Source: a bacterium | Lineage (GTDB): Bacteria; JAJVIF01 | DNA: 64,000 nt | Reading direction: 5' to 3' | Assembly: GCA_022072165.1 (NCBI GenBank) | Contig: JAJVIF010000001.1 | Span: 1,178,001-1,242,000 of the forward strand | Part shown: one piece after another, positions 48,549 through 56,226 of the stretch | Numbering within the stretch: the first letter of the stretch is position 1 | Layout of the letters: each line of letters starts with the position of its first letter | Position numbers and translations under genes: made by a program | The notes under the pieces: generated by a model | Seen by the model: only the letters and a program-made list of their open reading frames with translations | Database searches by the model: none | Told to the model about the DNA's origin: nothing

Positions 48549-49490
48549 ATGCTACGAATACGACAGAACACAGCGGTCTGGCCTCTTCGGCTCCTGTTGA
48601 GCGCGGTGCTGGCATTGCTGACATCGCCGGCGTATGCGGCGCTACAGGTCGTAACTACCACGACTGATCTCGCATACTTCGCCGCCACCATCGGCGGTGA
48701 CCGGGTCACGACAGAAGCCCTGGCGCGTCCGCAGGAAGACCTCCACGCCGTGCAGGTCAAGCCGAGCTTTCTCGCCCGGATCAACAAAGCTGATCTGTTT
48801 GTCCAGGTCGGCCTCGATCTGGAAACCTGGGTGCCGCCGTTGCTTGCTAAGACGAGCCGGGCTTCGCTCCGTCCGGGGGGCGACGGCTACGTTCTGGCCA
48901 GCGCAAACACGACACTGCTTGAAGTTCCCTGCTGTGAAGTGGATCGTTCTATGGGCGACATTCATGCTCAGGGGAATCCCCACTGCTGGCTGGAGAGTGG
49001 AAACGCCAAGGTCATGGCGGCCGACATCCGCGATGGTCTGGTGCGGATCGATCCCACCGGCCGCGCCACCTACGACGCGAACTATCAGGCCCTCGCGCAA
49101 CGCATTGATCAGGCAAGCGCTGAAGCCAAACGCATCCTGCAGCCCTATGCCGGTGCACTGGTTGTCCAGCACCACTCCTCCTTTGTCTATCTGTTCCAGA
49201 TGCTGGGCGTCACGGCTGCTGCTTCATTGGAACCACGGCCTGGGATCGCCCCTGGAGCGGGGCATCTTGCAGCACTGAAAACACAGATGGCGAAGGAACA
49301 GATTCGGGTCATCACCACCGAGGCGAGCCTCAATCAGAAATCGTCCCGCAGCCTCGCGACCAGTACGGGAGCCTCGCTGGTCACGCTGGGTCAGCATGTC
49401 GGGAGTCTCCCGGACACACCGTCATGGGAAGCCCTGATTCTTGCCAATGCCCGTCGCCTCGCCGAGGGCCTGAAAGGAGATGCACGATGA
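48549..49490 (+). CDS. Metal ABC transporter substrate-binding protein (ZnuA/MntC class)
   Basis: A 313-residue periplasmic cluster A-I binding protein. Signal peptide (LRLLLSAVLALLTSPAYAA), then VVTTTTDLAYFAATIGGDRV. The three metal ligand sites are recognisable: H in EDLHAVQVKPS, H in GNPHCWLES, and the C-lobe H in VVQHHSSFVYLFQMLG with the acidic ligand in ITTEASLNQKSSRSLA. No His-rich loop is inserted between the first two sites, unlike typical zinc-specific ZnuA, so Zn or Mn cannot be chosen. Its stop overlaps the His-rich lipoprotein start (ATGA). Confidence 0.9.
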   Translation: MLRIRQNTAVWPLRLLLSAVLALLTSPAYAALQVVTTTTDLAYFAATIGGDRVTTEALARPQEDLHAVQVKPSFLARINKADLFVQVGLDLETWVPPLLAKTSRASLRPGGDGYVLASANTTLLEVPCCEVDRSMGDIHAQGNPHCWLESGNAKVMAADIRDGLVRIDPTGRATYDANYQALAQRIDQASAEAKRILQPYAGALVVQHHSSFVYLFQMLGVTAAASLEPRPGIAPGAGHLAALKTQMAKEQIRVITTEASLNQKSSRSLATSTGASLVTLGQHVGSLPDTPSWEALILANARRLAEGLKGDAR

Positions 49491-50173
49491 GCCGACTTGT
49501 CTGGCCACTGGCCGGTATGCTGCTACTCGCACTTGGTTCGCTGGGCTGTGTTGATGGCGGTGAAGTTTCCATGCCATCGGACGCGGAGATGACTCAGATC
49601 ACTGGTCGACTCCTGCTGGGTGGCGAGCACGACCACACCGCTGCCAGCGAGGATGACGACGATGATCACGATCACGACGACGACCATGACGAAGACGATG
49701 ATCACGATCATGAGAACGCAGAGGGCGAGCCGCTGGCCGACTTCCCGGTCACCCTCATTGTGGGGGCGGCTGGCCGCGCCGGAGTGGCGACTTCCAATGC
49801 CGCAGGTCGCTTCGGCTTCGAAGTCCCCGCAGGGACCTATCACCTCGGGTTCCGGCTCCCGGCCAATCTCGGAGAGGGTGGCAGCCCGGAGACGCACTGG
49901 CTCCTGCGGGTCGAAGCCTCCGATGAGCCGGTCGGCCTGGAGATCATCATCACGCCCGAAACGGACGAAGCACACTGGCACATCACCGGACTGATCTTCG
50001 ATGACGAAGACGGCGATGGGCTCCGGGGTGACGAGGAAGCCGTGCTGGAGACGCTCGATGCCGAAGTCCCCTTCGGCTCACGCCGGGACCTGGTCATAAA
50101 TCCTGCAGACGATGAGTCTGCGGATGATGATGACGACGGGCATGGGCATGGGCATGGGCATTCCCACGGCTAG
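49487..50173 (+). CDS. His/Asp-rich lipoprotein with a carboxypeptidase-regulatory-like domain
   Basis: A 228-residue lipoprotein (lipobox SLGC). An acidic His-rich block at residues 45-80 (SEDDDDDHDHDDDHDEDDDH) and a C-terminal tail GHGHGHGHSHG can bind many divalent ions. Between them is a beta-sandwich of the prealbumin-like type: FPVTLIVGAAGRAGVATSNAAGRFGFEVPAGTYHLGF. The block DEDGDGLRGDEEA resembles an EF-hand-like Ca loop. It starts in the SBP stop (ATGA). Coupled position suggests it collects metal for the binding protein. The tail is encoded by GGGCAT repeats that also cover possible starts of the next gene. Confidence 0.8.
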   Translation: MSRLVWPLAGMLLLALGSLGCVDGGEVSMPSDAEMTQITGRLLLGGEHDHTAASEDDDDDHDHDDDHDEDDDHDHENAEGEPLADFPVTLIVGAAGRAGVATSNAAGRFGFEVPAGTYHLGFRLPANLGEGGSPETHWLLRVEASDEPVGLEIIITPETDEAHWHITGLIFDDEDGDGLRGDEEAVLETLDAEVPFGSRRDLVINPADDESADDDDDGHGHGHGHSHG

Positions 50174-50183
50174 TCCAGGCGCA

Positions 50184-50828
50184 GTGAAAGCTGCATTGGT
50201 TGCAGAGAGTGTCCCTGTCGCCTTCCTGGTGGAGGCGGCAGGGACCGTCTGCGGCTACGGACGTCGTGTGGTCACTGCCCCTATGAACTTCACACTGGCT
50301 CTTGGTGGACGCCTTGTGATTGTCGGCCCCAACGGCGCCGGGAAGTCGACACTCCTGCGAGCGCTGCTGGGGCAGGCGGACATCCTCGCCGGGTCCCTCC
50401 TGCTGCGCCCCGGACTCAGAGTCGCCCTCGTGCCGCAGATGGAGCCTCCGAATCCTGCCCTCCCCACGACACTGGGTGAAGCCCTGCGGATTGCGGCGAC
50501 CAATCCGGTTTCACAGGCGATGCTGCCGCAGGTGACTCAACAACTCGGCCTCGATGCATGGCTGAGCGTGCAGCTGCGTCATGCTTCGGGGGGACAGCGG
50601 CAGCGACTCTGGCTCGCCCGGGCGCTCATGCAGCAACCAGACCTGCTCCTGCTGGATGAGCCAACCTCCGGCCTGGATGCCGCCGCCCGTGAGGAGCTCG
50701 TGCAGGCGCTCCTGGCGCTCCCCCGCACCGTCGGAGTCCTCCTGGTGACGCATGACCCGACCTTGCCGCAACTGCTCGGGGCAGAGACATTGACCCTTGT
50801 TCCCGCGCTTCCGGAGCACCAGGCATGA
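50184..50828 (+). CDS. Metal ABC transporter ATPase (ZnuC/MntB class)
   Basis: About 214 residues. Walker A GPNGAGKSTLL, Q-loop LVPQMEPP, signature ASGGQRQRLWLARAL, Walker B LLLLDEPTSGLD and switch LVTHDPT are all intact. Shorter than the usual 250. The start is uncertain: GTG 50184 just after the previous gene is my choice, while in-frame ATGs (50112-50151) lie inside the His-tail coding repeats. The stop overlaps the permease start by 4 nt. Confidence 0.88.
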   Translation: MKAALVAESVPVAFLVEAAGTVCGYGRRVVTAPMNFTLALGGRLVIVGPNGAGKSTLLRALLGQADILAGSLLLRPGLRVALVPQMEPPNPALPTTLGEALRIAATNPVSQAMLPQVTQQLGLDAWLSVQLRHASGGQRQRLWLARALMQQPDLLLLDEPTSGLDAAAREELVQALLALPRTVGVLLVTHDPTLPQLLGAETLTLVPALPEHQA

Positions 50829-51634
50829 CATCGCTGCAGCTGTTGCTGGATCCGGGCTACCGGCTCCCACTGCTACTGGGTGGGGTGGTCGTGGTGGCCT
50901 TGAGTCAACTGGCGATTCTGTTAGTAGGGTCCCGCCTTCTGCTGACGGGGATCGCCCTGGCGCAGGCTGGGAGTGTGGGAGCTGCCTGCGGTCTCTTTAT
51001 CCCTCTCCCTCCCACTTTCCTGGCGATGAGCAGTACGACCCTGGCTGCGGGATTCGTCGCCGTACTTCGACAGACCGAAACCGCTGCTGAAACCGGACTC
51101 CTGCTGCTCTATCTCGGCTGTGGTGTGGTGGCACAACTCCTGGCCGCGATGTCCGGGTCTGGAGACAGCCAGACACTCGAGCTGCTGAATGGGCAGCTCC
51201 TGCTGGCCACCGGAACCGATGTCCTCCTTGTACTTCTCGCGCTGCTCCTCTTAGGCGGGAGCCTCTGGCCAGTACGGCAGGGGCTCCTGCTCCTGCTGAC
51301 GCAGCCCGATTTTGCTCATGCCAGCGGCCTGCCGGTGCGGTCACTGGAGCTCCGGATGCTGCTGGCCATCGGATTGGTGACCGGCGCTGCGTTTTCGGTG
51401 CTGGGGGTGCTCTGCACCACCGCAGCTCTCACCTGTCCCGGCCTGATCGCCCTCCGGCTGGCCCCTTCACTTCGTCAGTCGCCAGGGATCGCTGCACTGG
51501 CGGGACTGGTGGCTTATCTGCTGGGCGTGATCCTGGCGTTTGGGCTGGACTGGCCCACCGGACCTGCCATCGGCGGTGCGCTGGTCCTGCTCACCCTCGG
51601 GGCCTTTGGCGGCAGCTTCATCCGACGTCCCTGA
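50825..51634 (+). CDS. Metal ABC transporter permease (ZnuB/MntC class)
   Basis: A 269-residue permease of the ABC-3 family (cluster 9) with about eight helices. LVGSRLLLTGIALAQAGSVGAACGLFI matches the conserved second-helix region (family GxALxHAxLPG), and LGVLCTTAALTCPGLIALRLAPS matches the C-terminal family motif (variant of LVSALLVIPAATA). Start ATG 50825 overlaps the ATPase stop. With the two preceding genes it completes a Zn/Mn importer. Confidence 0.9.
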   Translation: MTSLQLLLDPGYRLPLLLGGVVVVALSQLAILLVGSRLLLTGIALAQAGSVGAACGLFIPLPPTFLAMSSTTLAAGFVAVLRQTETAAETGLLLLYLGCGVVAQLLAAMSGSGDSQTLELLNGQLLLATGTDVLLVLLALLLLGGSLWPVRQGLLLLLTQPDFAHASGLPVRSLELRMLLAIGLVTGAAFSVLGVLCTTAALTCPGLIALRLAPSLRQSPGIAALAGLVAYLLGVILAFGLDWPTGPAIGGALVLLTLGAFGGSFIRRP

Positions 51635-51638
51635 CAGG

Positions 51639-51644
51639 TACACT
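51639..51644 (+). promoter_or_regulatory. -10 box TACACT, leaderless start of the DUF3299 gene
   Basis: CAGG-TACACT, 7 nt, then GTG 51652. Suggests that this last gene of the island has its own leaderless promoter. Confidence 0.55.
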
Positions 51645-51651
51645 GCTTCCT

Positions 51652-52278
51652 GTGATCGCACGCCCCACCAGTTCTGGTCCCTCACCCGCTGCTGTCGGCT
51701 GGCCCTTTCTGCGGCTGACCATTTTCGCCACGACCGTCGGACTCGCCCTCACCGCCATGCTGCAGGCTGGTGCTCCCTGTCAGTTTGGATTACACGATGC
51801 CACTACCTGCGATCATCCCCACCATCAGCACGCTAATCCGACAGAACCTGAACTCGTACTGCTTGATTTTGAAGACTTCAAAGCGCTTCCCTATGCAGAA
51901 GGCATGATCCCCCAGGAAATGGCCGCCCTCGCCGGGCAGACAATTGGGATTGTCGGTTACATGATGCCGATGGACAGCAACACCGAGGTCCGCCACCTGT
52001 GGCTCGTGGAGAACTCCTTCGGCTGCTGTTTCGGCGAGCCCCCGTTGCCCTGGCATTTGATCGAAGTCCGGCTGGACCCGTCCATTCCAGCCCTCCCCTT
52101 CGAGCTGGCCCCGCTGAAAATTGAAGGCCCCCTCACCGTGAAAGAGCACTATGAGGGGGACGTGCTGGTGAGTGTGTACCAAGTGGTCGCGACCCGGGCA
52201 GACCTCCTGATGGACGAGCTCACCGGTGGCGAATGCCTCGCCTGCCCTGACCGGCATCCCCGTCCAGCCGCTGAGTAA
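51652..52278 (+). CDS. DUF3299 exported protein
   Basis: A 208-residue exported protein with a hydrophobic N-terminus (LRLTIFATTVGLALTAML) and a His cluster after it (CDHPHHQHANPTEPE). The DUF3299 core reads LLDFEDFKALPYAEGMIPQEMAALAGQTIGIVGYMMPMDSNTEVRHLWLVENSFGCCFGEPPLPWHLIEVRL, with the family's conserved G-x-M-x-P and C-C/x-PPP elements. The function is not known. Its place at the end of a metal-uptake island and the His/Cys content suggest metal handling in the periplasm. CLACPDRHP near the C-terminus adds another Cys pair. Confidence 0.8.
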   Translation: MIARPTSSGPSPAAVGWPFLRLTIFATTVGLALTAMLQAGAPCQFGLHDATTCDHPHHQHANPTEPELVLLDFEDFKALPYAEGMIPQEMAALAGQTIGIVGYMMPMDSNTEVRHLWLVENSFGCCFGEPPLPWHLIEVRLDPSIPALPFELAPLKIEGPLTVKEHYEGDVLVSVYQVVATRADLLMDELTGGECLACPDRHPRPAAE

Positions 52279-52323
52279 GACGCTCACCCCTCCTAAGGCC
52301 GCCATTCAACCCCTCATGCCTCG

Positions 52324-52329
52324 TATAAT
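52324..52329 (+). promoter_or_regulatory. -10 box TATAAT of pilC
   Basis: Consensus TATAAT 102 nt before ATG 52432. The -35 region is poor. Confidence 0.5.
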
Positions 52330-52431
52330 GAGCCCCGGGACTTTGGCACTGGTGCTGCCATAGTCTGCACAGAAGTCACGCATTCATCCCGGACCCGGCC
52401 AGCCTGAGCGCTCCGGGGCAGGAGCGACCGT

Positions 52432-53694
52432 ATGCCCAAGTTCCAGTTCGTCGTCCGTGATGCCTCCGGCAAGACACTGACGGGCAATCTCGCGATGAAC
52501 AATCGCGAAGAGCTGGTTTCCCGGCTCAAGGAACAGGGCTACTACATCTCCAAGATCACGGAGGTAAAAGAGGGGTCGATTCTCACCAACATCGACACCG
52601 CCTTCGCCCGCCTGACCCCCATCAAGCTCAAGGACCTCTCGGTCCTCATGCGCCTCCTCTCGGTCATGATCAACGCTGGTTTGCCGATTTTGCGCTCACT
52701 CAAGATTGTCGAGAAGCAGACGGAAAACCTGCGACTGGTCGAAGTGGTTCAGTCAGTCCGCGACCATGTGGAAGAGGGGCATTCCCTCTCCTTCGCCATG
52801 GGCAAGCACCCGACAGTCTTCTCCACCCTGATCACCGCGATGGTGAAGGCTGGTGAGGAGTCGGGGTCGCTGGACATCGTCCTCGAACGTATCGCGAAGG
52901 ACCTGGAGCGCGAAATCGAAATCCGCGCCAACATCCAGGCCGGGGTCCGTTACCCGGTCATTGTTATGTGCGCCGCCGCCCTCATCGTGGCCCTGGTCCT
53001 CTACTTCGTGGTGCCGCAATTCCAGGAGATCTTTGAGGACATGGACGCCAAGATGCCAGTCCCCACCATGATGCTGGTGGCGGCCTCTGAGATAGTCCGG
53101 AATTCCGCAATCTGGGTGTTGGTCGGTATCGGCATCATCGTGGCAGCGGTCAAAATGGGCCGGAAGATTCCCGTGATCGAGCGCCTCATGGACGCCGCTA
53201 TTCTCAAGTTGCCGGTCATCGGGATGCTCCTGCGCAAAATCGCCCTCGCCCGTTTCAGCCGGACCCTGGCGATTCTCCTGAACTCCGGTGTCCCGATTCT
53301 GCGGGCCTTGTCGGTGGTGGAGCAGACGGTCGGGAACTCGGTCATCGCCGTTGCAGTAGCCGGTGCGAAGGAAGCGATTCGCGAGGGGGAGCGCATCGCG
53401 CCTCCCCTGGAAGAAACCGGGGAGTTCCCCCCCATGGTCGTGGACATGATCGCTGTGGGTGAAGAGACCGGCGCACTGGACACCATGCTCGCCAAGGTCT
53501 CCGACTTCTATGACCGTGAGGTCGACTACACCATCGATGCCTTCACCACCCTCATCGAGCCGATGCTCATCTGCTTCCTGGGGATCGTCATCGGGTTCAT
53601 CGTCGTGGCCCTCTACATGCCGATGTTCTCCATCATCCAGACCCTCGGTGACAGCGCGGCTGGCGGCTCCGGAAACGAAGGGGTCGGCGATTAA
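52432..53694 (+). CDS. pilC: Type IV pilus inner-membrane platform protein PilC
   Basis: A 420-residue PilC/GspF protein. The N-terminal FQFVVRDASGKTLTGNLAMNNREELVSRLKEQGYYI is followed by two homologous T2SSF halves, LSVLMRLLSVMINAGLPILRSLKIVEKQTEN and FSRTLAILLNSGVPILRALSVVEQTVGN. Each has the GE[E/T][S/T]G motif (VKAGEESGSLD, IAVGEETGALD). Three membrane helices lie near 170, 220 and 375. PilC transmits PilB/PilT motion to the pilin. The start has AGGAG upstream. It is separated from pilT by the metal island, yet has its own promoter and a hairpin after it. Confidence 0.95.
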   Translation: MPKFQFVVRDASGKTLTGNLAMNNREELVSRLKEQGYYISKITEVKEGSILTNIDTAFARLTPIKLKDLSVLMRLLSVMINAGLPILRSLKIVEKQTENLRLVEVVQSVRDHVEEGHSLSFAMGKHPTVFSTLITAMVKAGEESGSLDIVLERIAKDLEREIEIRANIQAGVRYPVIVMCAAALIVALVLYFVVPQFQEIFEDMDAKMPVPTMMLVAASEIVRNSAIWVLVGIGIIVAAVKMGRKIPVIERLMDAAILKLPVIGMLLRKIALARFSRTLAILLNSGVPILRALSVVEQTVGNSVIAVAVAGAKEAIREGERIAPPLEETGEFPPMVVDMIAVGEETGALDTMLAKVSDFYDREVDYTIDAFTTLIEPMLICFLGIVIGFIVVALYMPMFSIIQTLGDSAAGGSGNEGVGD

Positions 53695-53745
53695 CCCGCC
53701 CCTGGCCTTGCACGGGCGCAGCCAGGCCCGCCGACAATGCAGTCA

Positions 53746-53767
53746 GGACCCGTTGCAAGACGGGTCC
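53746..53767 (+). terminator. Hairpin after pilC
   Basis: GGACCCGT (53746-53753) pairs with ACGGGTCC (53760-53767), loop TGCAAG. No U-tract follows. It overlaps my start for the next gene. Confidence 0.5.
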
Positions 53768-54364
53768 TCTGCGTACCTGAACCCGGCCATCCACTGGCAT
53801 CTGACACGACCTGTCGCCGCGTTGATCCTCGGTGTCGGGCTCCTGTTGACCGGCTGTCGCGCCGCCCCCCCGCCAACCCTCTTCACGGAAGCCGATGCCG
53901 CCGCCCTGGCGAACCTCTGTGTCGCGCCCCCCTGTCCTGTCTCTTACTCCGGCGTGCTCTACCAGAGCGAGGGGCACCTGCGTCAGGTGCTGAGCCAGCG
54001 CCGATTCATCAGCGCCGCGGAGTACCTGCAGCTCCTGGCCGATCCGGCCCCCCAGCGTCTGAAGAACCGCGCTGCCCTGATCATCCTGGAGCACCGGGTC
54101 AGCCATGTCCCCAGCGGGATGCTGATCCTGTTGTTCGATCCCACCGCCTCACAGGACCTCCTCACCGTCGAGCGGATGTTTTCCAGCGAGCCGGGGCTCT
54201 CCTCACTCGATGCCGCCGCCACCTTCCCCATTCACTGGTATCGCGCCGATAACGAACCCGATTTCATTCAGGACTCGCTGCTGTACATGGATGTCGAGGT
54301 GCGGGCGCAGCTGGTCGACAGTCGGGGAGAGCCGCAGTATGTCTGGCGCTGGGGGCAACCGTGA
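53753..54364 (+). CDS. Lipoprotein of unknown function
   Basis: About 203 residues. Signal HLTRPVAALILGVGLLLTGC with lipobox LLTGC. The mature part has two Cys close together (NLCVAPPCPVSYSG) and a globular region (YQSEGHLRQVLSQRRFISAAEYLQLL, then ALIILEHRVSHVPSGMLILLFDPTASQDLL). I do not recognise the family. No ATG or GTG precedes the signal in frame; TTG 53753 is the best available start, although it lies in the hairpin. Its stop overlaps the next gene start by 4 nt. Confidence 0.55.
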   Translation: MQDGSSAYLNPAIHWHLTRPVAALILGVGLLLTGCRAAPPPTLFTEADAAALANLCVAPPCPVSYSGVLYQSEGHLRQVLSQRRFISAAEYLQLLADPAPQRLKNRAALIILEHRVSHVPSGMLILLFDPTASQDLLTVERMFSSEPGLSSLDAAATFPIHWYRADNEPDFIQDSLLYMDVEVRAQLVDSRGEPQYVWRWGQP

Positions 54365-54705
54365 GTGGAATCGAAGTGGTATATCGGGAGGGGGTCCCGG
54401 TCATTGAGTTGGCCTACGATGGCCTGCAGCGGATCCAGGATCGCGACGAGCGGACCGGCGACCTCCTCGCGGAGTACACCTACGTGCAAGGGCAATTGCA
54501 TAAATGGCGCACGCCTTCGACGGAGCACTGGGTGTTCACTGAGCCCCAGGGCGGCTGGCCGCGTCATTTGTTCGATGACACCGGCGCGATGACCGACTCG
54601 TTCGACTTCGACTGGACCGGCCAGGAGCTCCTGCACCAGGGCACCACCGATGCGCCGATCGGCTGGGGCGGCGGCTGGGGGGGCCGGCATTGTGATGAGG
54701 CGTAA
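54361..54705 (+). CDS. Small YD-repeat-like protein
   Basis: A 114-residue protein from GTG 54361, coupled to the preceding lipoprotein. The sequence VPVIELAYDGLQRIQDRDERTGDLLAEYTYVQGQLHKW has the shape of one YD (Rhs-type) repeat, though too short for an Rhs core. The rest (EHWVFTEPQGGWPRHLFDDTGAMTDSFDFDWTG) continues in the same style and the C-terminus is Gly-rich. No signal peptide. It may be a fragment of, or an accessory to, a larger YD protein. Function unknown. Confidence 0.5.
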   Translation: MSGIEVVYREGVPVIELAYDGLQRIQDRDERTGDLLAEYTYVQGQLHKWRTPSTEHWVFTEPQGGWPRHLFDDTGAMTDSFDFDWTGQELLHQGTTDAPIGWGGGWGGRHCDEA

Positions 54706-55564
54706 CTTGGAACTCAAGCAGCTCGCTCAATACTCTCGCCGACCGCCCTGTCTGCTTGAGGCACTCTTGTTGATCCTCGGACTCGGCTTCCTCTTCGTCC
54801 CACCAGCGCTCAGCGTCTACCATGGTCCAGCGCCGGACCGTAGTTCCCCATTTGTTCAGTGGCTCGCTCGCGATCTCGGCACGACTCCCAATAAGCTGAC
54901 TGGACGTCGACTGCGGCAGCTCACAGCGCTACACATCCCCAATCTCGGCGAAGCGCTCAACTCCCTGGACGGCCTGGAACTCTGTTCCAACCTGGAGACG
55001 CTGACGATTGCAAGTCAGTTTGTCTGAACGCAAAGTGGCGATTGCGGCCTGGGTTGGGGGCCGGCTCCTGACCTTGCCCCGATTGGCGCGCTCACCAGAC
55101 TGCGCCATCTCAGGCTCGAGGAAGTCGACCCAGCGCTCGCGGTCCATTTGGTTGACCTGAAGGCGTTGGAATCTCTCGCAGTTGCAACCTATGATTCGCT
55201 GGATTGGTCGACGATTCCAGCGCTGCCGCACTTGCGCAGCTTTACGTCATGTAGCCTTACCTTTCGTGCAACGCGTTGGGACGCACTCGATCGCTTTCCG
55301 GCACTCGAAGAATTGCGCTCCGAAGGTGCCGGGCTGATGATTGATGACATCCAGGCACTGGCTCAGGCGACGCCGCAGCTCAGGCGACTCGATCGTATGC
55401 ACTGGCCCAAGCTCGAGGTGGAGTCGCTCCTTTTGCTCCCTGACCTGGAGCGTCTGGAATGGCAGTTCATGGATACGGAGACCGTCGGCCAGCAGGCTGT
55501 CCTTGCTCAGCTTCGTGAGCGCGGCGTGACGATCATCGATCCCTATGCGGGGTCACTGCGCTAA
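54695..55564 (+). pseudogene. Leucine-rich-repeat membrane protein interrupted by in-frame UGA
   Basis: ATG 54695 opens a frame with one membrane helix (LLEALLLILGLGFLFVPPALSV) and a start of LRR-like sequence (RLRQLTALHIPNLGEALNSLDGLELCSNLETLTIASQFV). TGA at 55025-55027 stops it at 110 residues. The same frame then continues to 55564 with the matching repeats: DLAPIGALTRLRHLRLEEVD, LVDLKALESLAVATY, LPHLRSFTSCSLTF, FPALEELRSEG and ATPQLRRLDRMHWPKLEVESLLLLPDLERLEWQF. A Trp or Arg codon changed to TGA would explain it. Other genes here use TGA as stop, so recoding is unlikely. It overlaps the preceding gene by 11 nt. Confidence 0.65.
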
Positions 55565-55607
55565 CTCGTCATGCATGCGCTACGAACTGCTGATAGTGTG
55601 AGTGACT

Positions 55608-55846
55608 GACAGATCCTCTTCTCGATCATCTGGTTCAACCCGCCCTACTGCTTCGATGCCGGCGCTAGCTGGATCGAATGTCGCTACGATGCCGACAATC
55701 GGCTGGTCTGGGTGTGCCCCATCAGGGCTGATCAGACTCATGAGCAGCTTCACGATTCCCCCTCGGGCGAAGCATCGGCCCTTTCACCGCGCGGTGGACC
55801 GGACCACGCAATCACAAGCAAATCGCACCCACTGACAGTCCAGGGC
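55608..55846 (+). pseudogene. Possible remnant of a YD-like protein
   Basis: Between a stop near 55606 and the next stop, one plus-strand frame reads LFSIIWFNPPYCFDAGASWIECRYDADNRLVWVCPI. The RYDADNRLVWV part looks like another YD-type unit. No start codon or ribosome site is present, and the 3' part is antisense to the cupin gene. I read it as a decayed fragment related to the gene at 54361. Confidence 0.25.
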
Positions 55847-56109
55847 TGATGCCGGCTCCCCGCCGGATACGACACATAGTCCCCGGCGTAATAGGTGCCA
55901 TCCGGGTCCGCATAGTCCCCCGACAGAATCCAGGCTTCCTCCCCACCATAGTGCTGGTGCTCGGGAAAGACCGCCCCCGGCGCGCCCTGAATGCGACAAA
56001 TGCTCCCCCCGTCAGGCAGACGCTTCAGGACCGCCAGCCGGGTCCCTGGCGACAGGGGACGCCAGACCAGATCAGCAGCGGACAGATGGAGAAGCGGCGG
56101 GGTCGACAT
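55750..56109 (-). CDS. ChrR-like cupin protein
   Basis: A 119-residue single-domain cupin. PGTRLAVLKRLPDGGSICRIQGAPGAVFPEHQHYGGEEAWILSGDYADPDGTYYAGDYVSYPAGSRHQPWTVSGCDLLVI shows the metal ligands HxH (EHQH), E (GEEAWIL) and the later H (SRHQP), the pattern of the cupin domain of ChrR-type anti-sigma factors. No anti-sigma zinc domain or sigma gene is present, so it probably acts alone. ATG 56109 lies 6 nt after TATCCT (56116-56121), a leaderless start. Confidence 0.85.
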   Translation of the reverse strand: MSTPPLLHLSAADLVWRPLSPGTRLAVLKRLPDGGSICRIQGAPGAVFPEHQHYGGEEAWILSGDYADPDGTYYAGDYVSYPAGSRHQPWTVSGCDLLVIAWSGPPRGERADASPEGES

Positions 56110-56115
56110 GGCTGG

Positions 56116-56121
56116 AGGATA
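56116..56121 (-). promoter_or_regulatory. -10 box TATCCT, leaderless start of the cupin gene
   Basis: TATCCT on the minus strand, 6 nt, then ATG 56109. No Shine-Dalgarno. Confidence 0.45.
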
Positions 56122-56226
56122 CGCGCTCGCAGGCGCTGCAGGCTATCGCAATGTCATAGCATTGTTGCTAGGATGTTACAGCCGTGGCACCGGGCCACAG
56201 GCTGGCAGGCTCATGGAGGGATCCCC

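Noticed and set aside
48205-55027. Alternative genetic code (UAG or UGA read as sense)
   Set aside because: UAG ends for example 2487 and 3606; UGA ends for example 9103, 12473 and 18337 at proper family lengths. The two in-frame stops are isolated.
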